From: Candidatus Berkelbacteria bacterium
GTDB taxonomy: Bacteria > Patescibacteriota > UBA1384 > DTJR01
NCBI GenBank assembly: GCA_029865605.1
Contig: JAOUGE010000007.1
Coordinates: 1 to 47,408, forward strand
Length of the DNA: 47,408 nucleotides
Direction of reading: 5' to 3'
Part shown: in pieces, positions 18,196-24,745 of the stretch
How positions within the stretch are numbered: position 1 is the first letter of the stretch
Layout: each line of letters starts with the position of its first letter
Notes under the pieces: model-generated
The model's database searches: none
Told to the model about the DNA's origin: nothing
Seen by the model: the letters and a program-made list of their open reading frames with translations, nothing else
Program-made: the position numbers and the translations under genes

Positions 18196-18256
18196 AGTTT
18201 GAGAATAGCAAAAGCTTCAAAAAAACACAGTCGAATTAGAACTTTCTGCAGCTAAA

Positions 18257-19027
18257 TTAACCTTTAGCCAGTCTTTTCTTTAAAATACTTTCTACTTCCT
18301 CCCTGTCTTCGTGAGTGTTTATCCCAAGTGCCTCGTCTTCATTTTCAATTTCTACTGTCTCTACTTTCTTCCCATCTTTAATCGCCAGCTCAACGATTGT
18401 GTTTACATAATATTCCTTTTTGACAGGGCTAAGCGGAATTCGAGGCAGAGCGCTAAATAACCATTTATTGTCAGCAACAAAAACACTTGGGCTCCGTTCG
18501 GCAATTTTTAGCTGCTCCTCACTTGCCTCCGGAACTTCCACAACAGCTAGAACTTTCCCGTTTTTATCCCTTATTATCCTGCCATAGCTTCCGAAGCGAT
18601 TGGGGGTAATAACTACCGCAAATCCTAAGGTTAAATTATTTTTGGATGCTGTCTCAATCATTTTTCTAAAAGTACCAGCAGTATAAAGGGCATGGTCTCC
18701 ATTAACAATAAGAGTTATCCCCTCTTCGTTACCAATAAGATTTTCGGCCTGTATAACTGCGTGGCCTGTGCCGAGTTGTTCCTTCTGCCAGACATACTCT
18801 GACTTCTCGCCGAGATAGTCGATAACCTGATTGCCATGAAATCCCACGACCGTAATGACCCGATCGAACAAACCCTCTTTTTTTAATTTAACAAACGGCT
18901 CAATCGCCCAGCCAATAATCGGCTTGCCCGCGACTTCAAACATTACCTTTGGCTTGTCTACTGCGCCAATCCTTGTCCCTTTGCCCGCTGCCATAATGAT
19001 GGCAAATGCTTTTTTCCCGTTGATCAT
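18257..19027 (-). CDS. GlmU-like sugar nucleotidyltransferase (pyrophosphorylase domain only)
   Basis: A 256-residue nucleotidyltransferase with the signature MAAGKGTRIGAVDKPKVMF, the uridine-binding QLGTGHAV, the metal-binding VNGDHALY and the GSYGRI block, all as in the GlmU N-terminal domain. It most likely makes UDP-GlcNAc from GlcNAc-1-P. The left-handed beta-helix acetyltransferase domain of full GlmU (about 450 aa) is absent. The ribosome binding site AAGGAG precedes the ATG by 6 nt. It follows a strong terminator, so it probably has its own promoter. Confidence 0.85.
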   Translation of the reverse strand: MINGKKAFAIIMAAGKGTRIGAVDKPKVMFEVAGKPIIGWAIEPFVKLKKEGLFDRVITVVGFHGNQVIDYLGEKSEYVWQKEQLGTGHAVIQAENLIGNEEGITLIVNGDHALYTAGTFRKMIETASKNNLTLGFAVVITPNRFGSYGRIIRDKNGKVLAVVEVPEASEEQLKIAERSPSVFVADNKWLFSALPRIPLSPVKKEYYVNTIVELAIKDGKKVETVEIENEDEALGINTHEDREEVESILKKRLAKG

Positions 19028-19051
19028 ATAATCTCCTTGGGTTCATTTTTA

Positions 19052-19111
19052 CAAAAAAATCGGCTTTTTACAAACCCCAACACTTTTCAAAAAATGTTGG
19101 GGCAGGCCGAT
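19052..19111 (-). terminator. Nested-stem terminator downstream of the aminotransferase
   Basis: On the minus strand, ATCGGC (19106-19111) pairs with GCCGAT (19059-19064) outside an 8-bp stem CCCCAACA/TGTTGGGG, followed directly by TTTTTTTG. This is a good intrinsic terminator separating the aminotransferase from the GlmU-like gene. Confidence 0.75.
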
Positions 19112-19114
19112 TGG

Positions 19115-19144
19115 GGGGGGCTAGGGCTTAAGCCCTAGCCCCCC
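19115..19144. repeat. Perfect palindrome overlapping the aminotransferase 3' end
   Basis: GGGGGGCTAGGGC and its exact complement flank a central TTAA, giving a perfect 30-bp palindrome. It includes the stop codon and the last codons (GGLGLKP) of the aminotransferase. It stacks directly onto the terminator stem at 19059-19111. Confidence 0.8.
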
Positions 19145-20347
19145 GGATAGTTCACTGATCGCTGCCGCGATCAGTCCGAGCCCCTCGCGTACCGTACTCT
19201 CCGGACCGGCGTAGGAGAGCCGCAGCCAGCCCGAGAGAATTCCGGGTCTGTCATGCGGCGCAAACGCTTCGCCGGGGATTACCCCGACACCGCGCCCAAG
19301 AAGGCGATCCGCGAACTGGCAGGTCGTCATTCCTTCCGGCAGCCGGGGGCCAACGTTGATGAAAGCGAAGAATCCGCCTTCCGGCGGCGCCATCGGCAGC
19401 CCGAGCCGATCGGCCCAGTCGATAACCATCCGGCGGCGCTTCTCCAACTCTCCGATTACCTCTCGGCAATGTTCGCGGCGATCCATTAGACAAGCCGCGG
19501 CAGCGGCGGAGACAAAGCTCGGACAGCCGACGCACTCGCCGGTAATAATGCCCATCGCCTTGATAATCTCCGCCGGCCCAGTCGCGTACCCGAGCCGGTA
19601 GCTCGGAACCCGCAGTTCCTTGGAGCCGGAACGTACCGTTACCGTGCAGCCGGCCATCCCGGGGAGAGTGGCGAACGGCACAAACCTCCCCTCATAGTCG
19701 AACTCGGCATAAGTCTCGTCGGCGAGTATCCACGCTCCGAAGCGCCCCACGAGTTTGGCAACAGCTTCTAGCTCCTTGCGCGACCAGACCTGCCCTGTTG
19801 GGTTGACCGGGTTATTGACAACCACGGCTACCGTCCGAGTCGCTGAAGTTGCCACCTGAAGCCACTCCTCAAGCGACCGAAGGTCTGGGGCAAACATCGG
19901 GGGAGCACACTCAACCGCAACTGTCTGGTAGCAGTTAATGTGCGCCCCGCGTTCGAAGGGCGGGTAGCCAGGCGAAAACCAAACAACGTAGTCACCTGAT
20001 CCCCCTGTCCAGGGATCGCCCGGCTCGAGAAGCACCCGAAGCGCCACGTCAACAAGCGTCTTGGCGCCGTTTGATATGATGCATCGCTCCGGTGTCGCTT
20101 CAATGCCCACCTCGGCAAAGGTTCGGGCAACGATCTCCCGAGCTTCGAGCGAACCCGCAGCAGGCATGTACCTTGAATGCTGTGGTCCCTTCAGGGCAAG
20201 CCCTACCGCCTCTACAACTTCGTCGGGCGGCGGCTCACTAAGCTGGCCGATCGCCAAGTTGTGCTCAACCTTCGCGGCTCGCGCCGCATACTGGTTGAGC
20301 AAAGACGGACCAAGTGACAGTATCCTTTGCGTCGCGCGCGGTAGCAC
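19121..20347 (-). CDS. PLP-dependent aminotransferase, class I/II
   Basis: Fold-type I aminotransferase with VNNPVNPTGQ, the cofactor contact ILADETYAEF and the PLP lysine in SGSKELRVPSYRLGY. Because it follows pheA and tyrA, the natural role would be the transamination of phenylpyruvate and hydroxyphenylpyruvate to Phe and Tyr. I chose GTG at 20347, preceded by AGGGGGA, over a TTG at 20374 inside tyrA. The gene is clearly GC-richer than the flanking operons, with C/G in most third positions, which suggests transfer. Length is about 408 aa. Confidence 0.88.
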   Translation of the reverse strand: MLPRATQRILSLGPSLLNQYAARAAKVEHNLAIGQLSEPPPDEVVEAVGLALKGPQHSRYMPAAGSLEAREIVARTFAEVGIEATPERCIISNGAKTLVDVALRVLLEPGDPWTGGSGDYVVWFSPGYPPFERGAHINCYQTVAVECAPPMFAPDLRSLEEWLQVATSATRTVAVVVNNPVNPTGQVWSRKELEAVAKLVGRFGAWILADETYAEFDYEGRFVPFATLPGMAGCTVTVRSGSKELRVPSYRLGYATGPAEIIKAMGIITGECVGCPSFVSAAAAACLMDRREHCREVIGELEKRRRMVIDWADRLGLPMAPPEGGFFAFINVGPRLPEGMTTCQFADRLLGRGVGVIPGEAFAPHDRPGILSGWLRLSYAGPESTVREGLGLIAAAISELSGGLGLKP

Positions 20348-20357
20348 TACAGTCCCC

Positions 20358-21086
20358 CTATATCTGTTTGTCAACCTCGCGCAGAGCGCGAGTGAACGAC
20401 TGTCTTACCCTCCTAGCACAGGGGTTAAACTTCTGCATGTCTCCAAAGAGACGCCAGCTGTCATGCATGACGTTATCTTTGAGTTCCATGAGATGTTCAA
20501 ACCCTCGTGTTTTTATCTGGATTTCGCCCAGACGCAGCCGATCGAGGCCGCGCCCGAGAAAATGAACCAGAGCCAGCGAATAAGCGCTCTGGCGGTCATG
20601 CTCCTCGGGCGTGACCTCGAAGATCTTTAATTTCAACTTGTGAAATACCCCCCTTAGTTTCCGCAAATTTGCTTTGGAGATCTTAATCGGACAAACAGCA
20701 ACGTGCATTCCAGCTGTTTTATGCTTAGCGCTGTCCGGCCCAAACATCGGATGAATCCCAACCGTTTCGCTCTTCGGAAAAATATTTTTGAGCCAGTTAC
20801 AGGGCAGCATTTTTACCGAACAAGTGTCGGCAACAATCATATCCTCCTTAACAAACGGCGCCATTTTTTTCATAACTTCCTCCGTCGCCGAGATCGCTAC
20901 ACAGGTAAAAACAATGTCGGCACTTTCTATTTCGCGCAGCTTGTCAAATGCAAAAAATTTCACCCCCAATTTCTTGGCTGTTTCACTTTGGTCTGACCTG
21001 TTAAAAACGACTATCTCGCCCAAGGGTTTCAAGGCCTTGGCCCAAAACTGCCCGAACCTCCCAAAGCCGACGATTGCAATTTTCAT
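20358..21086 (-). CDS. tyrA: Prephenate dehydrogenase (TyrA-type)
   Basis: NAD(P)-dependent oxidative decarboxylase of the tyrosine branch. The Rossmann motif GFGRFGQFWA is at residues 7-16; other family blocks are VADTCSVK, the substrate-site VGIHPMFGPDS near residue 111, and an all-helical C-terminal domain. At 242 residues it is short, so regulatory or mutase domains are absent. Its start overlaps pheA by 4 nt. Arogenate versus prephenate specificity cannot be decided from sequence alone. Confidence 0.87.
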   Translation of the reverse strand: MKIAIVGFGRFGQFWAKALKPLGEIVVFNRSDQSETAKKLGVKFFAFDKLREIESADIVFTCVAISATEEVMKKMAPFVKEDMIVADTCSVKMLPCNWLKNIFPKSETVGIHPMFGPDSAKHKTAGMHVAVCPIKISKANLRKLRGVFHKLKLKIFEVTPEEHDRQSAYSLALVHFLGRGLDRLRLGEIQIKTRGFEHLMELKDNVMHDSWRLFGDMQKFNPCARRVRQSFTRALREVDKQI

Positions 21087-21652
21087 TTTTTCCTCACTGT
21101 CAAGAATGTCGTAAAGTTAAACTTTAAATCTTGAATTCCTTCTTCCAAAATTTTCATTTTGTAAAGCTCTGCCGCTTTGCGAGGGGCGATTGCAGCGGCG
21201 GTTTTTGGCAATTCCCCGTTTTTTATTGCCCTAACTGCGTCAGCCGTATCGACCCATTCTTTTATTTCAATTCCGGGCCAAACCCGCCCCAAATACATTT
21301 TGCATTGCCTTAGGGCCTGGTCATGAGAAGCAATTACTGTCACTTGTTCTGAACTCAGGCTCGGTAACGCTATTAGATTATGCTTGATGTCAACTTCAAA
21401 CAGCTTCTCAATTTCAAACAGGTGCTTGCTCATAGCATAAACTGCCTCATAAACTATGCCGCCGTTTGAATTTTCAATCGGGAAAACCCCCAGGTCAATC
21501 TTCCCCTCATCCAGCTCGGTCAATACATTTTCGACCGAAATTAAATGCTTAATCTCATATTTTTTTATTTTGTTCTTTGCGCAATAATATTCAGCCGCTT
21601 CCTCGGAAAAGCTAGCTTTTCCACCCGATACGCCAATAATTTCTTTTTTCAT
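21083..21652 (-). CDS. pheA: Prephenate dehydratase, catalytic domain only
   Basis: Converts prephenate to phenylpyruvate. Blocks seen: GGKASFSEEAAEYY at the N-terminus, DLGVFPIENSNGG, ASHDQALRQCKMYL and the C-terminal FNFTTFLTV, corresponding to the catalytic Thr-Arg-Phe region but with TTF replacing TRF. The ACT regulatory domain and a chorismate mutase domain are absent (189 aa). I chose ATG 21652 because GAGAGG sits 6 nt upstream; the frame extends upstream into a hairpin. A TATAAT (21675-21680, minus) may be its -10 box. Confidence 0.85.
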   Translation of the reverse strand: MKKEIIGVSGGKASFSEEAAEYYCAKNKIKKYEIKHLISVENVLTELDEGKIDLGVFPIENSNGGIVYEAVYAMSKHLFEIEKLFEVDIKHNLIALPSLSSEQVTVIASHDQALRQCKMYLGRVWPGIEIKEWVDTADAVRAIKNGELPKTAAAIAPRKAAELYKMKILEEGIQDLKFNFTTFLTVRKK

Positions 21653-21712
21653 ATTAACCTCTCTCGTTTTGTGAATTATATTATTTTTAAACCCATCGAT
21701 CAGAAGAGTGGT

Positions 21713-21751
21713 GGGCCTATCCCGCATGCTTGCAACATACGAGACAGGCCC
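21713..21751 (-). promoter_or_regulatory. Long hairpin in the pheA leader
   Basis: Sixteen consecutive pairs can form in the minus-strand RNA, closed by GGGCCT/AGGCCC around a TTGCAA loop. Several pairs are G-U in the minus-strand RNA and would be A-C mismatches in the opposite strand, which argues that the minus transcript is the folded one. No U-tract follows. It could be an attenuator-type or processing element of pheA, or the 3' border of the GC-rich gene next to it. Confidence 0.5.
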
Positions 21752-21767
21752 GTAGAGAAGGGGCTAC

Positions 21768-21983
21768 CTAACCCCCGAACATCTTAGAATGGGGCGGCTT
21801 GGGGCGGGTAGAACCCGCTAAGCTACCCCATCCAGGAGTATAGCGAGGCGAGGGCGGCGGCACCCTTGGTGCCAGCGGGGCATCACGCCTAGTTCCACAC
21901 GCCCCGCAGACCTCGCCGTTGGGACCAGGCTGCCAGTCGTGGATCCCGGTCCCAGACTCTACACACTCATAGCATGCACACAT
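21768..21983 (-). CDS. Small zinc-ribbon-like protein, unknown function
   Basis: A 71-residue protein starting MCACYEC. It carries Cys pairs at residues 4/7 and 26/29 (CGACG) plus His15, a plausible zinc knuckle, then a Pro-rich tail. The pattern HDWQPGPNGEVCGACG resembles small zinc proteins of phages and Actinobacteria. The ATG at 21983 was chosen because GGGAGGG lies 6 nt upstream; earlier starts lack a ribosome binding site and fall in a perfect hairpin. It is GC-rich with codon use unlike its neighbours, suggesting transfer. Confidence 0.5.
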   Translation of the reverse strand: MCACYECVESGTGIHDWQPGPNGEVCGACGTRRDAPLAPRVPPPSPRYTPGWGSLAGSTRPKPPHSKMFGG

Positions 21984-22013
21984 CAGCGTCCCTCCCAGCG
22001 ATCTGTACTCCAT

Positions 22014-22043
22014 GCGAGACGATGGCACCTGTCATCGTCTCGC
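22014..22043. repeat. Perfect 11-bp hairpin upstream of the zinc-ribbon gene
   Basis: GCGAGACGATG (22014-22024) and its exact complement (22033-22043) flank an 8-nt loop. Neither side has a U-tract. It lies 30 nt upstream of the zinc-ribbon start codon. Confidence 0.75.
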
Positions 22044-22044
22044 A

Positions 22045-22072
22045 GAAAAACAAAAACCGGCCTGGAGGCCGG
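22045..22072 (-). terminator. Intrinsic terminator, minus strand
   Basis: On the minus strand CCGGCCT/AGGCCGG (22057-22072) is followed by TTTTTGTTTTT. It would stop transcripts arriving from the 128-residue gene before the zinc-ribbon gene. Confidence 0.8.
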
Positions 22073-22209
22073 ATTATTTCTGATCTTATTTTACAAATCT
22101 AAATCCTTCCGGCCTCCCGGGTGTTTATAAAATAAAACCAAAAATAATTTTTTCTTATATCCATTTTGTTTAATACTACCAAGAAAATTTATCAATGCAA
22201 CAAGGTCAT

Positions 22210-22242
22210 CGGCTCCGTCCCCTATTCTTCAGGGGACGGAGC
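22210..22242. repeat. Perfect 12-bp hairpin overlapping a gene's 3' end
   Basis: GGCTCCGTCCCC (22210-22221) pairs exactly with its complement at 22231-22242; the stop codon of the 128-residue gene lies at the loop edge. The arrangement repeats that seen at the aminotransferase 3' end. The 140 nt between this hairpin and the terminator at 22072 are AT-rich and hold no gene I can support. Confidence 0.75.
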
Positions 22243-22608
22243 CGTGAGAGCCGCTACTGCGGCCAAAACCGAGGACGCCATCGCTACATGGGGGTGTGCC
22301 ACCCCTTCCACCCTTTCCAGGGCATCACCCTCGCGGCCATCCCCGTTCCAGAACACCCAGGCAGTCGAGCGGTACGGCCCGCCCAATGGCCCACCGTAAC
22401 CTACACTCCTCACCTTCACGTCGTGCCCGAGTTCCCTTAGAGCCCCGCAAACCGCTCTTTCCACCGCGACTACGATATCTGCCCCCCCTTTTTGCACGAG
22501 GCTTACGTAATCACCCCGCCGCAAGAGAACCTCTGCTACGACAGTGCCGTTTATACCACCGTCTTCAACAGCAACATAGCACAACTGAACGGGCCCGTCG
22601 GGATCCAT
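22222..22608 (-). CDS. Small protein resembling the LeuA-type C-terminal allosteric domain
   Basis: A 128-residue protein from an ATG at 22608 with GGAGGT 5 nt upstream, so expression is credible. A central ADIVVAVERAVCGALRELG helix and a C-terminal AHPHVAMASSVLAAVAAL segment recall the regulatory (dimer) domain of 2-isopropylmalate synthase, where a similar ASA-rich helix closes the fold. No catalytic TIM barrel is present. The resemblance is by eye and could be wrong. The gene is GC-rich, ends in a perfect hairpin, and is isolated between terminators; transfer is likely. Confidence 0.45.
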   Translation of the reverse strand: MDPDGPVQLCYVAVEDGGINGTVVAEVLLRRGDYVSLVQKGGADIVVAVERAVCGALRELGHDVKVRSVGYGGPLGGPYRSTAWVFWNGDGREGDALERVEGVAHPHVAMASSVLAAVAALTAPSPEE

Positions 22609-22680
22609 GGCGACCTCCGTTGGATCGGATATGCTTCGTCCCTTGCTATACACAAAGAACCAAGGTATCCGGCCCAAACT

Positions 22681-22703
22681 AAAAAACCGCCTTGCGGCGG
22701 TTT
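22681..22703 (-). terminator. Terminator downstream of mutM (possibly bidirectional)
   Basis: ACCGCC and GGCGGT pair around a 4-nt loop, extended by A-T pairs; the minus strand then reads TTTTTT. On the plus strand TTTCACTTTTT follows, so it may work both ways. Between it and mutM (22704-22834) lies another hairpin, AAGTAG with CTACTT, followed on the plus strand by a T-rich stretch; no gene is seen there. Confidence 0.78.
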
Positions 22704-22834
22704 CACTTTTTCAAATAACTTTATAGATGATCAAAACCGCCGCGGTATTCCGTTTCCAAGAAGTAGAAGCGATACTACTTCGGCGATTTTTTCTTTCATA
22801 TTTTAATTATTAGCAAATTTTATTTTCCTGTCAA

Positions 22835-23701
22835 CTACTTTTGGCAGGTAGAACAAAAATGGCTTGAGCGCCCGCCAATTTTTATCCTTTCGATTTTAGT
22901 CCCGCATTCGGGGCAAGGTTTACCAGTTTGCTGATAGACTTGAAAATGTTTTTGCATTTCGCCTTGCTTGCCTTCGACATTAACAAAGGTGTTCTCAGAT
23001 GAACCCTCATACTTGAGTCCTTTTTGCAATATCTCACGAACGCAGGAAACCAGTTTTATGAGCTCTGTTTTTTCAACATCTTTCGCCAGACGCAGAGGAG
23101 AAATTCTAGCGCAAAATAACGCCTCATCAGAATAGATGTTTCCCACGCCAGAAATTACCGTTTGATCCATCAAAACCTGTTTTATCTTGACTCTCGGTCT
23201 TTTTGCGAAAATACGCATTAAATAATCAACGCTAAATTCTTTAGAAAAAGGCTCGGGACCGAGCTCCCGCAGCACTTTCTGCTCATCAATCTCACCGGTT
23301 TTATAAACCTTTACATAACCAAACTTGCGTAAATCATTGAAATATAAAACGCTGCCATCAGAAAATTTAAAGATGACATGGGTGAATTGATTGGGAAGAT
23401 CAGCAACCCAATCTTTTGACGGATGGCCTCCGGCAACTCTTTTCGATTTATCCCCTGCTTTATAGTCAAAAACTAATTGCCCAGTTAATTTGAGATGGAT
23501 AAGCAGCGAATTTTTGTTCGACAGATTAATAATAAGCATCTTGGCACGCCGCTCAATCGAGGTAATTTTAGCGCCAACCACGTCGTCTTTTTTCCCTTGG
23601 AACATCTTCGGAACTTTAATTTCAATATCACTAACCGTCTTACCGACGATTTTATCATCGAGACCTTTTTTTATAATTTCTACTTCAGGTAATTCAGGCA
23701 T
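22835..23701 (-). CDS. mutM: Formamidopyrimidine-DNA glycosylase
   Basis: Base-excision repair enzyme removing 8-oxoguanine. The mature N-terminus after Met is PELPEVEII, with catalytic Pro and Glu. The helix-two-turn-helix region includes DQTVISGVGNIYSDEALF, and the C-terminal zinc finger is CPEC..CSTC. The ATG at 23701 is preceded by GGAGGG; the longer frame upstream is not coding. At 288 residues it is normal length. It lies 16 nt after the nudF-type gene, so they probably share a transcript. Confidence 0.95.
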   Translation of the reverse strand: MPELPEVEIIKKGLDDKIVGKTVSDIEIKVPKMFQGKKDDVVGAKITSIERRAKMLIINLSNKNSLLIHLKLTGQLVFDYKAGDKSKRVAGGHPSKDWVADLPNQFTHVIFKFSDGSVLYFNDLRKFGYVKVYKTGEIDEQKVLRELGPEPFSKEFSVDYLMRIFAKRPRVKIKQVLMDQTVISGVGNIYSDEALFCARISPLRLAKDVEKTELIKLVSCVREILQKGLKYEGSSENTFVNVEGKQGEMQKHFQVYQQTGKPCPECGTKIERIKIGGRSSHFCSTCQK

Positions 23702-23717
23702 GTTCCCTCCGCGCAAG

Positions 23718-24290
23718 TTAAAAGTTTTTACCCGATAAATACTTTTCTGCAAGCAAGGCTGCAAGCGATGAGCCCATCGAGACAATTTTACCCTGCGTTA
23801 CCATCCCGATAACATCCTTCCAATCTAATAAAACAACTTCGGTCTCCTCATGCTCATCCGGCTCAGCACTTTTAAATGAGTTTTGGCCTCCTGTTAAAAC
23901 TTTGACACTTTTTGCCAGATAAATATGGATTCTTCTATTCAGCTGGGCCATTGTTTCATAAAAATCGCCCAATTTGATAACCTTGCCGCAGGAATACCCA
24001 GTTTCCTCCTTTAACTCCCGTCTGACACAATCTTCAAGATCTTCGCCTTTATTCGATCTACCCGACGGAAATTCAAGCGCAATCTGATCGGGAAGATATC
24101 TATATTGCCTAACCAAAACAAGTTTATTATCGGCTGTGATCGGGACTATCATTGTCGAATCGCGGCTGTCCCAGTAAAGCCAATCTACTTCACGTCCGTC
24201 GGGAAGCTTGACAATATCGCGATTGACCTTAAAAAATTTATGGTCGAAGACTTTCTCGGTCTTAAGCCTCTTCCACTTTTTATTTTCCAT
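23718..24290 (-). CDS. Nudix hydrolase, ADP-ribose pyrophosphatase type
   Basis: A 190-residue Nudix protein like NudF/YffH. The N-terminal DGREVDWLYWDSRDSTMIVPI and VRQYRYLPDQIALEFPSG blocks are typical of ADP-ribose pyrophosphatases, followed by the Nudix box GRSNKGEDLEDC..RRELKEETGY. It probably hydrolyses ADP-ribose or a nucleotide sugar. Its start codon lies only 14 bp from that of the divergent DUF192 gene, so the two promoters must overlap each other's coding region. Confidence 0.87.
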   Translation of the reverse strand: MENKKWKRLKTEKVFDHKFFKVNRDIVKLPDGREVDWLYWDSRDSTMIVPITADNKLVLVRQYRYLPDQIALEFPSGRSNKGEDLEDCVRRELKEETGYSCGKVIKLGDFYETMAQLNRRIHIYLAKSVKVLTGGQNSFKSAEPDEHEETEVVLLDWKDVIGMVTQGKIVSMGSSLAALLAEKYLSGKNF

Positions 24291-24292
24291 AC

Positions 24293-24298
24293 TATTAT
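24293..24298 (+). promoter_or_regulatory. -10 box of a leaderless DUF192 gene
   Basis: TATTAT ends 6 nt before the DUF192 ATG, with TTCCAC 16 nt further upstream as a weak -35. Transcription should begin at or next to the start codon. The -35 lies inside the divergent Nudix gene. Confidence 0.5.
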
Positions 24299-24304
24299 TG
24301 AACT

Positions 24305-24745
24305 ATGACCAGAAAACTCTTAATCCTTTTGGCTGCTTCTGCCCTAATTCTTACAGGTTGCGCGAAAAATTTCAATGATGCGGATATCGTGAAAGTAAAG
24401 ATTAATGGGAATAAATACGAACTCGAAGTCGCCCAAACCGATGATGCGCAGAGAAAGGGATTATCCGGCAGAGAAAAACTTGATAAAAACAAGGGGGTGC
24501 TTTTTATCTACAGCCAGAGCGACTATCCCCAATTTTGGATGAAAGATACTCTAATTCCGCTGCAGCTATTATTAATTGATAACTGCGCAATCGTCGAGAT
24601 AAAGGAGATGCCGGTCGAAAAAGATCCTGCAAACCCGGAAGCAATTTATAAATCGTCTGTCAAAGCGGATAAGGCAATAGAGCTAAATGCAAATTCAATT
24701 CCCGAAGATTCAATCAGGGAAAAAATAAATGAGCTATGCGATTGA
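24305..24745 (+). CDS. DUF192 family lipoprotein
   Basis: A 146-residue secreted lipoprotein: basic start MTRK, hydrophobic core, and lipobox LTGC with acylated Cys at residue 19. The mature part has the DUF192 hallmarks RKGLSGREKL, GVLFIY and FWMKDTLIPLQLLLID. The family has a small beta fold of unknown biochemical role and is common in thermophiles and CPR bacteria. It is convergent with uvrC and the two coding regions overlap by 12 nt. No ribosome binding site is present; see the adjacent -10 box. Confidence 0.88.
   Translation: MTRKLLILLAASALILTGCAKNFNDADIVKVKINGNKYELEVAQTDDAQRKGLSGREKLDKNKGVLFIYSQSDYPQFWMKDTLIPLQLLLIDNCAIVEIKEMPVEKDPANPEAIYKSSVKADKAIELNANSIPEDSIREKINELCD

Noticed and set aside
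20061-20630. A 189-codon plus-strand frame
   Set aside because: It is antisense to the aminotransferase and tyrA, long only because of high GC content.
21713-21751. T-box or classical leader-peptide attenuator for pheA
   Set aside because: No T-box sequence, no Phe-rich leader peptide and no U-tract after the hairpin.
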